Source: Clostridiales bacterium | Lineage (GTDB): Bacteria; Bacillota; Clostridia; Peptostreptococcales; Anaerovoracaceae | Length of the DNA: 36,432 nucleotides | NCBI GenBank assembly: GCA_015058205.1 | Contig: SVCS01000011.1 | Location: 1 to 36,432, forward strand | Direction of reading: 5' to 3' | In this document: positions 26,901-34,790 of the stretch, one piece after another | Layout: every line of letters starts with the position of its first letter | Numbering within the stretch: position 1 is the first letter of the stretch | Notes under the pieces: model-generated | Databases searched by the model: none | What the model saw: only the letters and a program-made list of their open reading frames with translations | Told to the model about the DNA's origin: nothing | Program-made: the position numbers and the translations under genes

Positions 26901-27731
26901 TGCGGCAATGGTACCCAGATCCATAAGGGTCACCGGCTTGGTTCTGCCGAGATCCTCGCGGGTCTTCATGTAGTCGCCGTAAGCTGCCTTCAGGGTCTCA
27001 TCTTCAAATTCGATCTTGTCGATGACTGTATTGAATGTTGTATGTCTGCAGTGATCGGACCAATAGGTGTCGATCATCTTGATTTCTGTAATCGTCGGAA
27101 CTCTTCCTTCGCTTCTGAAGTAGTCCTGGCAGACTTTGATGTCTCCCTCGTCCATGGCCAGTCCTCTGTCGGCGATGAACTGCTTCAGCGCTTCCGCATC
27201 CATGTCGTTGAACCCTTCGATGGATTCCACTGTCTGCGGCAATTCGTATTCTACTTTAAGGGTTTCCGGCATATCCAGGGACGCCTGTCTCATCTCAACA
27301 GGGTTGATGACATAGCTGATGATTGCCTGCAGTTCTTCCTTGGAAACTTTGCCCTCAATCAGATAAACCTTGGCACACGCCACGAGAGGACGCTCCTGCT
27401 GGGAAATGATCTGGATGCACTGGGCTGCAGAATCTGCTCTCTGGTCGTACTGACCCGGCAGGGCTTCTACCGCAAAGACCGCGTCGCCCATTTCAGCAAA
27501 TGTGGCTTCGTCGCCTTTCCATCTGTAGACATCATCTACCTGCGGTTCGGAGAACACGCTTCCGATGCATTCTTCAAAGAGTTCCTCAGAGATTCCTTCT
27601 ACATCGTATCTGTTGAAGATCCTGATTTTCTCTACTGAACTGATGCCGAGAAATGTTTTGATCTCAGAAAGCAGCGCCTTCGCTTCATTCGCAACCGCCT
27701 CTCTCTTCTCGACGAATACTCTGTAAACCAT
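23943..27731 (-). CDS. purL: Phosphoribosylformylglycinamidine synthase (single-chain)
   Basis: A 1262-aa fused FGAM synthase: FGAR plus glutamine plus ATP to FGAM. It contains an N-terminal PurS-like part, two AIR-synthase-like halves (THNHPTEIEPFGGAATCIGG; YDPFISEKSPYHGAYLAV; GGKDSMSGSFED), and a C-terminal class I glutaminase with nucleophile C1103 in CGICNGFQ, the PGGFSGGDE strand and catalytic His in SHGEGR. The glutaminase is intact, in contrast to the purF product in this operon. Single-chain PurL of this type is known from Clostridia and streptococci. The GGGAGGAAG ribosome binding site lies over the purD stop, one base upstream. Last gene of the operon. Confidence 0.97.
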   Translation of the reverse strand: MVYRVFVEKREAVANEAKALLSEIKTFLGISSVEKIRIFNRYDVEGISEELFEECIGSVFSEPQVDDVYRWKGDEATFAEMGDAVFAVEALPGQYDQRADSAAQCIQIISQQERPLVACAKVYLIEGKVSKEELQAIISYVINPVEMRQASLDMPETLKVEYELPQTVESIEGFNDMDAEALKQFIADRGLAMDEGDIKVCQDYFRSEGRVPTITEIKMIDTYWSDHCRHTTFNTVIDKIEFEDETLKAAYGDYMKTREDLGRTKPVTLMDLGTIAAKALKAAGKMEGLDESEEINACTVKVKVTIDGQQEDWLLLFKNETHNHPTEIEPFGGAATCIGGAIRDPLSGRAYVYTAMRITGAADPRKPLDQTMKGKLPQRKIVTSAADGYSSYGNQIGVSTGLVQELYHDGYVAKRMELGAVIGAAPAANVVRERPAPGDIIILLGGRTGRDGCGGATGSSKSHDVSSLESCGAEVQKGNAPEERKLQRLFRNGEASRMIKRCNDFGAGGVSVAIGELADGLDINLDVVPKKYEGLDGTELAISESQERMAVVIAAADKDRFFEIADAENLEATVVATVTEEPRLVMHWKGNVIVDISREFLDSNGAEKHIEIKAATASKDALEKELPAAADGQAASFTGCLKALAADINVCSQKGLSEKFDSTIGAGTVIMPFGGKYQMTPAQSMVQKISVENAVSDTCSIMAWGYDPFISEKSPYHGAYLAVVDSYAKLIAAGGGREAIYLSFQEFFEKLGKDPARWGKPLAALLGAFEAQMGLEAAAIGGKDSMSGSFEDIDVPPTLVSFAVTTAGVNDIMTNEFEGKGHKVIFLKPEQNSDGLPEIASLKKIFEVVKNLGEDGRIYSAYVPGHGGIAEAVMKMCFGNMVGFRFDEAFADAAGLQELFGYNYGSFILEVAADVCGCNGLEGVNCSLLGETTDDGAITLGGESVALNELLKIYEDVLEPIYPCNIETKHQDIPDLDYNGPAAGAEAVAKAPAILTGKPKVLIPAFPGTNCEYDSARAMAAAGAEPQIMVIRNMTAEAISKSVEDFAAALAESQMVFIPGGFSGGDEPDGSGKFITAFFRNPAVREAVTDMLDNRGGLMCGICNGFQALIKLGLVPYGKIMDTDENCPTLTLNEIGRHQSRLVRIRVASNKSPWLAATQVGDVYTVPVSHGEGRILADEKLLRELATNGQIATQYVDFDDKPSDDIRFNPNGSVYAVEGMTSPDGRIFGKMGHAERTGYGLYKNVPGRYDMKMFESAVKYFK

Positions 27732-27732
27732 T

Positions 27733-29004
27733 TTACTTCCTCCCTGCTTTCAGTGCTCTGGCTCCGATGTCTTTTCTGTAATATGCGTTTTCAAAGTGTA
27801 TCTTCGCAGCATTTTCATACGCTGTATCGATGGCTTCCTGCAGTGTTGGCGCTACGCTTGTAACACCCAGTACTCTGCCGCCCGAGGTGAGGAGTCTGCC
27901 ATCCTCGAGTTTCGCGCCTGCGACGAACACCTCTGTATTTCCTGTAAGCTCATCCATTGTGATCTCGCAGCCCTTCTTGTACTCCAGTGGATATCCGCCG
28001 GACGCCACGACAACACAGCAAGCGTTATCCTCTGAGAATTTAACCTCTGTATCGGCCAGTTTCTCGTCTGTCACCGCTTCCATCACCGTCAGCAGATCGC
28101 TCTCAAGCAAAGGCAATACAACCTGCGCTTCCGGATCCCCGAATCGGCAGTTGTACTCGATTACCTTCGGTCCGTCTTCTGTAATCATGAGCCCGAAGTA
28201 GAGGCAGCCTTTGAACGGTCTTCCTTCTGCATTCATGGCTTTGATGGTCGGCAGGAAGATTTCCTCCATGCAGCGCGCTGCAACGTCTTCTGTATAGTAA
28301 GGGTTCGGTGCAACCGTGCCCATGCCTCCTGTATTGAGTCCCTTGTCTCCGTCTAGGGCTCTCTTGTGATCCTGGGAGGAGATCATCGGGACGACGGTAT
28401 GCCCGTCTGTAAAGGAGAGGACGGATACTTCCGGACCGGTCAGAAACTCTTCTATGACGACCCTCGATCCGCTCTCACCAAATTTCTTCTCTTCCATCAT
28501 GCTGCGGACTGCTTCCTTGGCGTCTTCTCTTGTCTCGGCGATGATGACGCCTTTGCCCAGAGCGAGTCCATCCGCTTTGACGACTGCCGGTACAGGCGCA
28601 TCGTCCAGATAGGCGAGGGCTTTCTCCATGTCTTCAAAGACTTCATATGCAGCAGTCGGAATGCCGTACTTCTTCATGAGGTCTTTGGAAAAGACTTTGC
28701 TGGCTTCGATGACTGCCGCCTTCTTGTCGGGGCCGAAGCATCTGATGCCTTCTGCCTCCAGAACATCCACCGCTCCCATGGCGAGAGGATCATCCGGCGC
28801 AACCACTGCGTAATCGATTCCTTCGGACACAGCAAATTCTCTGATGCCTTCCAGGTCCTTGGCCCCGACGTTTACACACGTTGCATCCGCTGCAATACCA
28901 CCATTGCCCGGGAGTGCGTAGATGACTTCCACCTTCGGGCTTTTCGCCAATCCTTTGATGATTGCATGCTCGCGGCCACCGCCGCCTACTACCATTACTT
29001 TCAT
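27733..29004 (-). CDS. purD: Phosphoribosylamine-glycine ligase (GAR synthetase)
   Basis: A 423-aa ATP-grasp enzyme: phosphoribosylamine plus glycine plus ATP to GAR, the second step of purine synthesis. N-terminal VVGGGGREHAI (4-14) is diagnostic, followed by the ATP-grasp core (PAVVKADGLALGKGV; VVIEEFLTGPEVSVLSF) and metal/ATP ligands in YNCRFGDPEAQVVLP. Length is normal. RBS AAGGAG precedes ATG 29004. It follows the AICAR transformylase gene by 32 bp, a gap that holds a duplicated copy of that gene's end. Confidence 0.98.
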   Translation of the reverse strand: MKVMVVGGGGREHAIIKGLAKSPKVEVIYALPGNGGIAADATCVNVGAKDLEGIREFAVSEGIDYAVVAPDDPLAMGAVDVLEAEGIRCFGPDKKAAVIEASKVFSKDLMKKYGIPTAAYEVFEDMEKALAYLDDAPVPAVVKADGLALGKGVIIAETREDAKEAVRSMMEEKKFGESGSRVVIEEFLTGPEVSVLSFTDGHTVVPMISSQDHKRALDGDKGLNTGGMGTVAPNPYYTEDVAARCMEEIFLPTIKAMNAEGRPFKGCLYFGLMITEDGPKVIEYNCRFGDPEAQVVLPLLESDLLTVMEAVTDEKLADTEVKFSEDNACCVVVASGGYPLEYKKGCEITMDELTGNTEVFVAGAKLEDGRLLTSGGRVLGVTSVAPTLQEAIDTAYENAAKIHFENAYYRKDIGARALKAGRK

Positions 29005-29022
29005 TGCTTTTGCTCCTTAATG

Positions 29023-29060
29023 GGAAGAGTCTCACCTTAGTGGTGGAAGAGTCTCACCTT
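29023..29060 (-). repeat. 16-bp direct repeat duplicating the end of the AICARFT gene
   Basis: GGAAGAGTCTCACCTT occurs at 29023-29038 and again at 29045-29060, period 22 bp. The right-hand copy encodes the KVRLF segment just before the stop of the formyltransferase; the left-hand copy starts at the stop codon and runs into the spacer. Looks like a slipped tandem duplication. Confidence 0.8.
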
Positions 29061-30221
29061 GTTGAAAATCATTACCATGTTGTATTTATCCGCTGCTGCG
29101 ATGACTTCATCATCTCTGACGGATCCGCCTGCTTCAACGACGTAGGATACGCCGCTTGCTTTCGCTCTCTCAATGCTGTCGCCGAATGGGAAGAACGCAT
29201 CGGAGGCCAGTACCCCGCCGCTCTGAGCGTCAAGATATGCTCTCTTCTCTTCTGCGGTCAGCCTCTCCGGCTGGCGGCTGAAATACTTCTGCCAGTTTCC
29301 TTCCGCGCAGACATCTTCTTCGTACTCATTGATATAACCATCGATGGCGTTGTCTCTGACTGCTCTCGGAAGTTTCTCCTTGAACGGCAGATTCAGAACC
29401 TTGTCGTGCATCCTCAGATACCAGGTATCCGCCTTGCTGCCTGCCAGTCTGGTACAGTGGATCCTGGACTGCTGTCCGGCGCCGATTCCGATGCACTGGC
29501 CATCCTTGGCGAAGCAGACGGAATTGGACTGGGTGTACTTGAGCGCGATCATCGCAATGATCAGATCGTCTTTCACACTCTCAGGCAGCTCTTTGTTCTC
29601 CGTTACAATGTTCTCTAAAAGATCTCTGCCGATTTTTATATCATTATGTGTCTGCTCGAAATTGATGCCGAAGACCTGACGGGTTTCCTGCCCCTCAGCA
29701 CTGTAGTCCGGATCGATTTCGATCACATTGTAGTTTCCGTTTTTCTTTTTACTGAGCATCTCAAGTGCTTTTTCTGTGAAGCCCGGGGCGATGACGCCGT
29801 CGGACACTTCGCGCTTGATGATGCGCGCTGTTGCTTCATCGCACACATCTGAAAGAGCGATGAAATCTCCGAAGGAACAGAGTCTGTCCGTTCCTCTGGC
29901 TCTGGCGTAAGCGCAGGCGATCGGTGAGTCGTCCAAGCCTTTGATATCTTCGACGAAGTATGCTTTTTTCATCTTCTCGCTCAGCGGTCTTCCGATGGCT
30001 GCCGATGTCGGGCTGACATGTTTGAATGATGTCGCCGCAGGCATGCCGGTTGCTTCTTTCAGTTCCTTAACCAGCTGCCATGCATTGAACGCATCGAGGA
30101 AATTGATGTATCCCGGCCTGCCGTTGCGTATTTTGATCGGCAGATCTGTGCCGTCAGCCATGTAGATTCTTGCTTCACTCTGATTCGGATTGCATCCGTA
30201 CTTAAGCTTCAGTTCGTTCAT
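29037..30221 (-). CDS. purH: AICAR formyltransferase (PurH C-terminal domain alone)
   Basis: A 394-aa protein with only the transformylase half of PurH: AICAR plus 10-formyl-THF to FAICAR. The catalytic pair Lys-His is in SFKHVSPTSAAIG (about residues 66-78), YTQSNSVCFAKDGQCIGIGAGQQSR is the conserved folate/AICAR site, and DAFFPFGDSIE is a further family block. No MGS-like IMP cyclohydrolase domain is attached; the ring-closing activity is in the next gene upstream, a PurO-type cyclohydrolase. The C-terminus (KVRLFHH) resembles the RHFRH end of full PurH. AAAGG before ATG 30221, with 8 bp to the upstream stop. This split arrangement occurs in other Clostridia. Confidence 0.95.
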   Translation of the reverse strand: MNELKLKYGCNPNQSEARIYMADGTDLPIKIRNGRPGYINFLDAFNAWQLVKELKEATGMPAATSFKHVSPTSAAIGRPLSEKMKKAYFVEDIKGLDDSPIACAYARARGTDRLCSFGDFIALSDVCDEATARIIKREVSDGVIAPGFTEKALEMLSKKKNGNYNVIEIDPDYSAEGQETRQVFGINFEQTHNDIKIGRDLLENIVTENKELPESVKDDLIIAMIALKYTQSNSVCFAKDGQCIGIGAGQQSRIHCTRLAGSKADTWYLRMHDKVLNLPFKEKLPRAVRDNAIDGYINEYEEDVCAEGNWQKYFSRQPERLTAEEKRAYLDAQSGGVLASDAFFPFGDSIERAKASGVSYVVEAGGSVRDDEVIAAADKYNMVMIFNKVRLFHH

Positions 30222-30229
30222 TTCGCCGC

Positions 30230-30943
30230 TTACCTTTCGTTTCTGTTTATGAGTCTTTCTTCGTATGTACCCTCGCCCAGATTGGTATATCTGACGTAGA
30301 GGGATATTCTGTTGTCTTCATCGAGGGCATTCCAGATTTCATCGGTGAACGCATCGATATCATCTGGTATCGCAACTCTCTCCGGTTCACCCTGGAACGT
30401 CGGAAGGGGAGATCCATCCTGCACATAGGTGTGGAGGAAGTGTCCCAATCCCGGAAGTGCTGAATAGGAGAAGGTGAAGCGGTTGCATGCTGTCCCTTCT
30501 GCATCGGCGCTCTTCAAAATGCTCATATTGTAATCACCGCTGGCCAGATCTGTAATACTGCTGATTCTCGGCGTCAGATTCGGCGCATCCGGCTCAAACT
30601 GTCTGCTCTCCAATGCCTTTGAAAAGGACAGTCCATTGTCCAGTCCTTCATAAATCGTATCTGTCTGGTCACCGTTTGTGACAATCAGACTGTCGCCGTA
30701 TTCTCTGATAGCAGCATAAATGATGAGGCTTGGGTCTTCGACTTTCGATGCATCAAATGGTTCTGTGAACACCTCTTCATCACGTATCGTAAATACACGA
30801 TTTCTGCTGTTCGCGCTTCTTCCCATGATGAAATAGGCTGTGGCAGCTTTGCCGGAAGGCGTCATGCCTGTGACGATTCCGCGTCCCACATAGGAATTGC
30901 CTTTCACTCTGTCTGTGAATGTGTCGATCTTATATACATCCAT
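30230..30943 (-). CDS. purO: IMP cyclohydrolase, PurO type
   Basis: A 237-aa protein matching the archaeal-type IMP cyclohydrolase family (PurO), which closes FAICAR to IMP. Visible family traits: YVGRGIVTG near the N-terminus, AYFIMGRSANSRNRVF, PSLIIYAAIRE and NGDQTDTIYEGL. It replaces the missing cyclohydrolase half of the neighbouring PurH. The start is ATG 30943 with AAAGGAAC upstream; a GTG at 30979 would add 12 residues unlike the family. The 52-bp gap to purN holds an imperfect repeat (AAAGGATGACGCAGA and AAAGGGTGACACAGA). Confidence in the family is good; activity is inferred from operon position. Confidence 0.88.
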   Translation of the reverse strand: MDVYKIDTFTDRVKGNSYVGRGIVTGMTPSGKAATAYFIMGRSANSRNRVFTIRDEEVFTEPFDASKVEDPSLIIYAAIREYGDSLIVTNGDQTDTIYEGLDNGLSFSKALESRQFEPDAPNLTPRISSITDLASGDYNMSILKSADAEGTACNRFTFSYSALPGLGHFLHTYVQDGSPLPTFQGEPERVAIPDDIDAFTDEIWNALDEDNRISLYVRYTNLGEGTYEERLINRNER

Positions 30944-30995
30944 CTGTTCAGTTCCTTTCTGTGTCACCCTTTGTTTCACGCCTCTGCGTCATCCT

Positions 30996-31604
30996 TTATT
31001 TCCCGCCGATGATCTCAGCGCATATCTTCTCTGCCGCTGCAGGCAGTATGATCCATTCCGCTTCTTCCATAACGCGTTTCTGAAGTACTTCCGGTGTATC
31101 GCCTTCTTTGACTTCGACGGCCTTCTGCATGATGATCTCGCCGCCGTCAGGAATCTCGTTCACATAGTGGACGGTTGCTCCTGTCACTTTAACGCCTTTG
31201 GCGAGGGCTGCCTCATGGACGAGGAGTCCGTAGAACCCTTTGCCGCAAAAAGATGGAATCAGGGATGGATGGATATTGATGATCTTATGGTCATAATGTC
31301 TGGTGAAGTCCTCGCTGAGGATGCTCATGAACCCGGCCATGATAATCAAATCGATGTCCCTGCTGTCGAGTTCCTCAATAAGCTTCTTCTCGAACCCTTC
31401 CTGTCCGCCGCAGCTTTTTCTCGTAATCGCCAGAGCTTCAATGCCTGCGTTTGCTGCTCTTTGCAGTGCAAAAGCATCCTTCTTATTGGATATGACGAGG
31501 CAGATGCTTCCGCTCTTCAGTTTGCCGCTTTTCTCTGCGTCAATAAGAGCCTGAAGGTTTGTTCCCCCGCCTGATACGAGAACCGCGATTCTTGCCTTTG
31601 CCAT
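30996..31604 (-). CDS. purN: Phosphoribosylglycinamide formyltransferase
   Basis: A 202-aa GAR transformylase: GAR plus 10-formyl-THF to FGAR. N-terminal VSGGGTNLQALID is the phosphoribosyl site; catalytic Asn and His are in IINIHPSLIPSF and Asp in IPDGGEII. KGFYGLLVHEAALAKGVKVTGATVH is the usual folate-binding block. Normal length. Strong RBS (AGGAGGCGCT) before ATG 31604. Uses folate, so its one-carbon supply could come through the fchA product of the same operon. Confidence 0.97.
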   Translation of the reverse strand: MAKARIAVLVSGGGTNLQALIDAEKSGKLKSGSICLVISNKKDAFALQRAANAGIEALAITRKSCGGQEGFEKKLIEELDSRDIDLIIMAGFMSILSEDFTRHYDHKIINIHPSLIPSFCGKGFYGLLVHEAALAKGVKVTGATVHYVNEIPDGGEIIMQKAVEVKEGDTPEVLQKRVMEEAEWIILPAAAEKICAEIIGGK

Positions 31605-31612
31605 AGCGCCTC

Positions 31613-32653
31613 CTAAATCAGTTCGATTTTGCTTTCGCCCTTTACGATTTCACCGATGATGTACGGATCTTCTCCGGCGTCCCTAAGAATCTGCAGCGCT
31701 TTCTCCGCATCCTCGTTTCGAACGACGATGCTCATGCCGACTCCCATGTTGAAGGTGTTGAACATATCACGTTCTGTGATGCCGCCTGTCTTCGCAATGA
31801 GGTCAAAAATCGGAAGCACTTTCACAGAAGCCTTGTCGATCTTCGCGCAAAGGCCATCCGGAATGCTTCTAGGAATATTCTCATAGAAACCACCGCCGGT
31901 GATATGCGAGATTCCTTTCACCTGCACTGCTTCTATTAGTTTCAGTACTGGCTTCACATAGATTCTGGTCGGGGTCAGGAGTGTTTCCCCAATGGACTTC
32001 CCGCCCAGCTCAGGAACCGGTGACTTGATATCGGCGTTCTCCACGTCAAATACTTTTCTGACAAGAGAGAACCCGTTTGAATGCACTCCGCTTGAAGGCA
32101 GCGCAATTACAACGTCTCCCTCTTCCATGGTTTCGTTATCTATGATCTTGTCCTTGTCGACAACGCCAGTGACATAGCCGGCAAGGTCATACTCGTCTTC
32201 CGGATAGAATCCCGGCATCTCTGCTGTTTCTCCACCGATTAGCGCTGCGCCCGACTGTATGCATCCGTCGCAGACGCCCTTGACGATCGCCTCCATTCTC
32301 TCCGGCACATTCTTGCCGCAGGCGATATAGTCAAGGAAGAAAAGCGGTTTCGCGCCGCCGCAGATGATATCGTTGACACACATGGCAACGCAGTCGATGC
32401 CTACTGTATCATGCTTGTCCATGAGAAAGGCAAGCCTGAGTTTGGTGCCGACGCCATCCGTGCCGCTGACCAGAATTGGTTTCTTGATATTTGTAAGGTC
32501 GAGTTCAAACATGCCGCCGAATCCGCCGATGTCAGAGCATACGCCCTCTGTTCTGGTGGATGCGATATGTTTCTTCATCAGTTCCACAGCCCTGTATCCT
32601 GCTGTGATGTCTACTCCGGCTGCAGCATAAGCATCTGATCTTGAATTCTTCAT
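31613..32653 (-). CDS. purM: AIR synthetase (phosphoribosylaminoimidazole synthase)
   Basis: A 346-aa enzyme: FGAM plus ATP to AIR. Family blocks: [87 protein letters not shown] and [13 protein letters not shown]. Full length. The ATG at 32653 lies 3 bp after the purF stop, with GGAAAGGAA at the end of purF as ribosome binding site. Confidence 0.98.
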   Translation of the reverse strand: MKNSRSDAYAAAGVDITAGYRAVELMKKHIASTRTEGVCSDIGGFGGMFELDLTNIKKPILVSGTDGVGTKLRLAFLMDKHDTVGIDCVAMCVNDIICGGAKPLFFLDYIACGKNVPERMEAIVKGVCDGCIQSGAALIGGETAEMPGFYPEDEYDLAGYVTGVVDKDKIIDNETMEEGDVVIALPSSGVHSNGFSLVRKVFDVENADIKSPVPELGGKSIGETLLTPTRIYVKPVLKLIEAVQVKGISHITGGGFYENIPRSIPDGLCAKIDKASVKVLPIFDLIAKTGGITERDMFNTFNMGVGMSIVVRNEDAEKALQILRDAGEDPYIIGEIVKGESKIELI

Positions 32654-32656
32654 GTG

Positions 32657-34081
32657 CTATTCCTTTCCGTTCCAGCAGTATGTGCAAACACTGTCTTCAT
32701 CCAGTCCAATGGCTTCCAGAATGCCGTCAATGTTCTGATAGTCCAAAGAATCAAATCCGAGTTTTTCGCTGATGGCCTTACGGAGAGCTTTGCCCCTCTC
32801 CGTTCTGCCGTCGCTATACTCATCGATATACTTTTCACCTTCTTCTCCTTCGAGTTCAAGGATCGTCTTTCTTGCGATCAGATCACGTTCCGGAGTCTGT
32901 CTGGTGAAATTGAGGTATTTGCAGGAATACATAATCGGAGGACAGGCTGATCTCATGTGGACCTCTTTCGCTCCATGCTCATAGAGAAAGTCTACTGTTT
33001 CCCTGAGCTGCGTGCCTCTGACGATGCTGTCATCCACCAACAGCAGTTTCATATCTTTGATCAGCGGAGTAACAGGGACTTGTTTCATCTTCGCCACTCT
33101 GCTGCGTTCTTCATGTGACATCGGCATAAAGCTGCGCGGCCACGTCGGCGTATACTTGACGAACACACGGCCGTAGTCCTGACGGCATTCATTGGAGTAT
33201 CCAATGGCATGCGCAATACCTGAATCCGGAACGCCGCAGACATGATCTACCTGAGGAACGCCCCCGTGTTCCGCTTCATTTCTCGCCATAATATGCCCGT
33301 TGAGATTTCTCATTCTCTCAACATTGATTCCCTCATAGTCTGAATTCGGATATCCGAAATAGGTCCAGAGGAACGCACAGATGCACGTTTTCCCCGTCGC
33401 CGGCGAGAGAACTTTAATGTCCTTCGCTGTAACTTCCACAATCTCCCCGGCGCCCAGCTCATACTCTGTTGTGTAACCCAGCTTCTCATACGCGAAGGAC
33501 TCAAAGGAAATGCTATGGCCGTTCTCATCCTTGCCGATGAGCATCGGTGTTCTGCCAAATTTATCTCTGGCTGCGATGATCGTTCCGTCTTCCTTTAGAA
33601 TCATGATAGATGCGGAACCTTCAATCGCATCCTGCGCGAATTTGATTCCACTGACGAAATCACTTTTCTGGTCGATCATGGACGCCAGAATCTCCGCAGA
33701 GTTGATGCGGCCGCCGCTCATCTCTTCAAAGTGACCTCCGCTGAAGGCCAGATACTGTTTCACAAGCGTATCCTGATTGTTGATTCTTCCCACAAAAACG
33801 AGTGCATAGGTTCCCAGATTGGAACGAATGATCAAAGGCTGCGGGTCTGTATCACTAATCGTCCCGATTCCGGCAATGCCGTGCATCGAACCGATCGCAT
33901 TTTCAAATTTTGTTCTGAATGGTGAATTCTCTATGTTGTGGATTTCTCTTTTGAATCCCGTCTCCGGATCGTAGAGCGCCATTCCTCCCCTGCGTGTACC
34001 AAGGTGAGAATGATAATCCGTTCCATAAAAAACATCCATCGTGACGTCTCTCGTTGAGACTGCTCCGAAATATCCTCCCAT
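32657..34081 (-). CDS. purF: PurF homologue without the glutaminase nucleophile
   Basis: A 474-aa amidophosphoribosyltransferase homologue (PRPP to 5-phosphoribosylamine). The PRT domain is intact: PRPP loop LLLVDDSIVRGT (346-357). The Fe-S cysteines known from Bacillus PurF are kept (C233 or C235, C387, C466, C469). The N-terminal Ntn-hydrolase domain is present, but the mature enzyme would start GGYFGAVS and not CGIxG. The Arg of the RYST motif is gone (GIAGIGTISDTDPQP, 68-82), NGN is VGRIN (97-101), and SDTE is INSAE (126-130). So glutamine hydrolysis looks lost; ammonia-dependent synthesis is inferred. The start is firm: ATG 34081 overlaps the fchA stop (TGATG) and follows AGGAG. A longer upstream frame only shadows fchA. 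Confidence 0.92.
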   Translation of the reverse strand: MGGYFGAVSTRDVTMDVFYGTDYHSHLGTRRGGMALYDPETGFKREIHNIENSPFRTKFENAIGSMHGIAGIGTISDTDPQPLIIRSNLGTYALVFVGRINNQDTLVKQYLAFSGGHFEEMSGGRINSAEILASMIDQKSDFVSGIKFAQDAIEGSASIMILKEDGTIIAARDKFGRTPMLIGKDENGHSISFESFAYEKLGYTTEYELGAGEIVEVTAKDIKVLSPATGKTCICAFLWTYFGYPNSDYEGINVERMRNLNGHIMARNEAEHGGVPQVDHVCGVPDSGIAHAIGYSNECRQDYGRVFVKYTPTWPRSFMPMSHEERSRVAKMKQVPVTPLIKDMKLLLVDDSIVRGTQLRETVDFLYEHGAKEVHMRSACPPIMYSCKYLNFTRQTPERDLIARKTILELEGEEGEKYIDEYSDGRTERGKALRKAISEKLGFDSLDYQNIDGILEAIGLDEDSVCTYCWNGKE

Positions 34082-34740
34082 CAGATTGTTTCTCCTGTCT
34101 CTATTACTGTGTTGATTAATGTGTTTGTCGTATATCCGAATACTGCATCCGCCAAAGCGCCGTAGTAAATAATTCTCTGCGTGCACTCGCCATTGATTTT
34201 CATGGCCAGATCTCTGTCCTTCATCATATTTGTGTTGATGTAGATGTTGAAGCTGGCTGCCTGCATGGCCGCCTTGCACAGCACTGCGCTGGATGCGGAA
34301 TCTGCGATGACAACTTTGTTGCCTTTGATTGCAAATTCCTGGGCAAGCTCAATCGCCCTGCCGCATTTGATGATGATTTCCATCGGTACCTGACAGGCTG
34401 TATGAAGCGCCTCTTGCTTCATTTCATCAATTCTTGCCTTTTCTTCCGGATCCTTGGATTTCATTTTGTAGAGTTTTGCCAGCGGTTCGAAGTTGTCAAT
34501 ATCCTTCTGAACAAGCTTGACGAGATCTTCCTGAATCTTCGTGATCTCCGCGATGTTCTTTTCCATCTCTGCAGCAACGGCGATGTACTTTTTCTTACCG
34601 ACGGTAAGACGAGCCACCATAGCGCTGAGAGAGGCCCCAAGAGCACCTACCAGAGCGGCGACACTGCCGCCGCCCGGGATAGGCTCTTTGCTTGCTACTG
34701 ATTCTATAAACTCTTTGCATGTTTTATCGGTGTAAGCCAT
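34081..34740 (-). CDS. fchA: Methenyl-THF cyclohydrolase / formimino-THF cyclodeaminase family (FchA)
   Basis: A 219-aa protein of the FTCD_C/FchA family. Members either interconvert 5,10-methenyl-THF and 10-formyl-THF or deaminate 5-formimino-THF to methenyl-THF with release of ammonia. The hallmark PIPGGGSVAALVGALGASL lies near residues 21-39, and the all-helical remainder (SKDPEEKARIDEMKQEAL; ADSASSAVLCKAAMQAASFN) fits. ATG 34740 is preferred to 34743 because AGGAAG is then 5 nt away. It is translationally coupled to purF by TGATG. In a purine operon it can supply 10-formyl-THF for PurN and AICARFT. If it is a deaminase it could also supply NH3 next to a glutaminase-less PurF (inference). 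Confidence 0.88.
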   Translation of the reverse strand: MAYTDKTCKEFIESVASKEPIPGGGSVAALVGALGASLSAMVARLTVGKKKYIAVAAEMEKNIAEITKIQEDLVKLVQKDIDNFEPLAKLYKMKSKDPEEKARIDEMKQEALHTACQVPMEIIIKCGRAIELAQEFAIKGNKVVIADSASSAVLCKAAMQAASFNIYINTNMMKDRDLAMKINGECTQRIIYYGALADAVFGYTTNTLINTVIETGETI

Positions 34741-34790
34741 CATATCTTCCTTTCAGTCAGGGTCTGCTGCCCTTGTGTTTCAGTATCTTC

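Noticed and set aside
34082-34279. A 66-codon upstream extension of purF
   Set aside because: It lies over fchA in another frame, gives low-complexity non-family sequence and lacks an RBS. The ATG at 34081 has an RBS and begins the family sequence.
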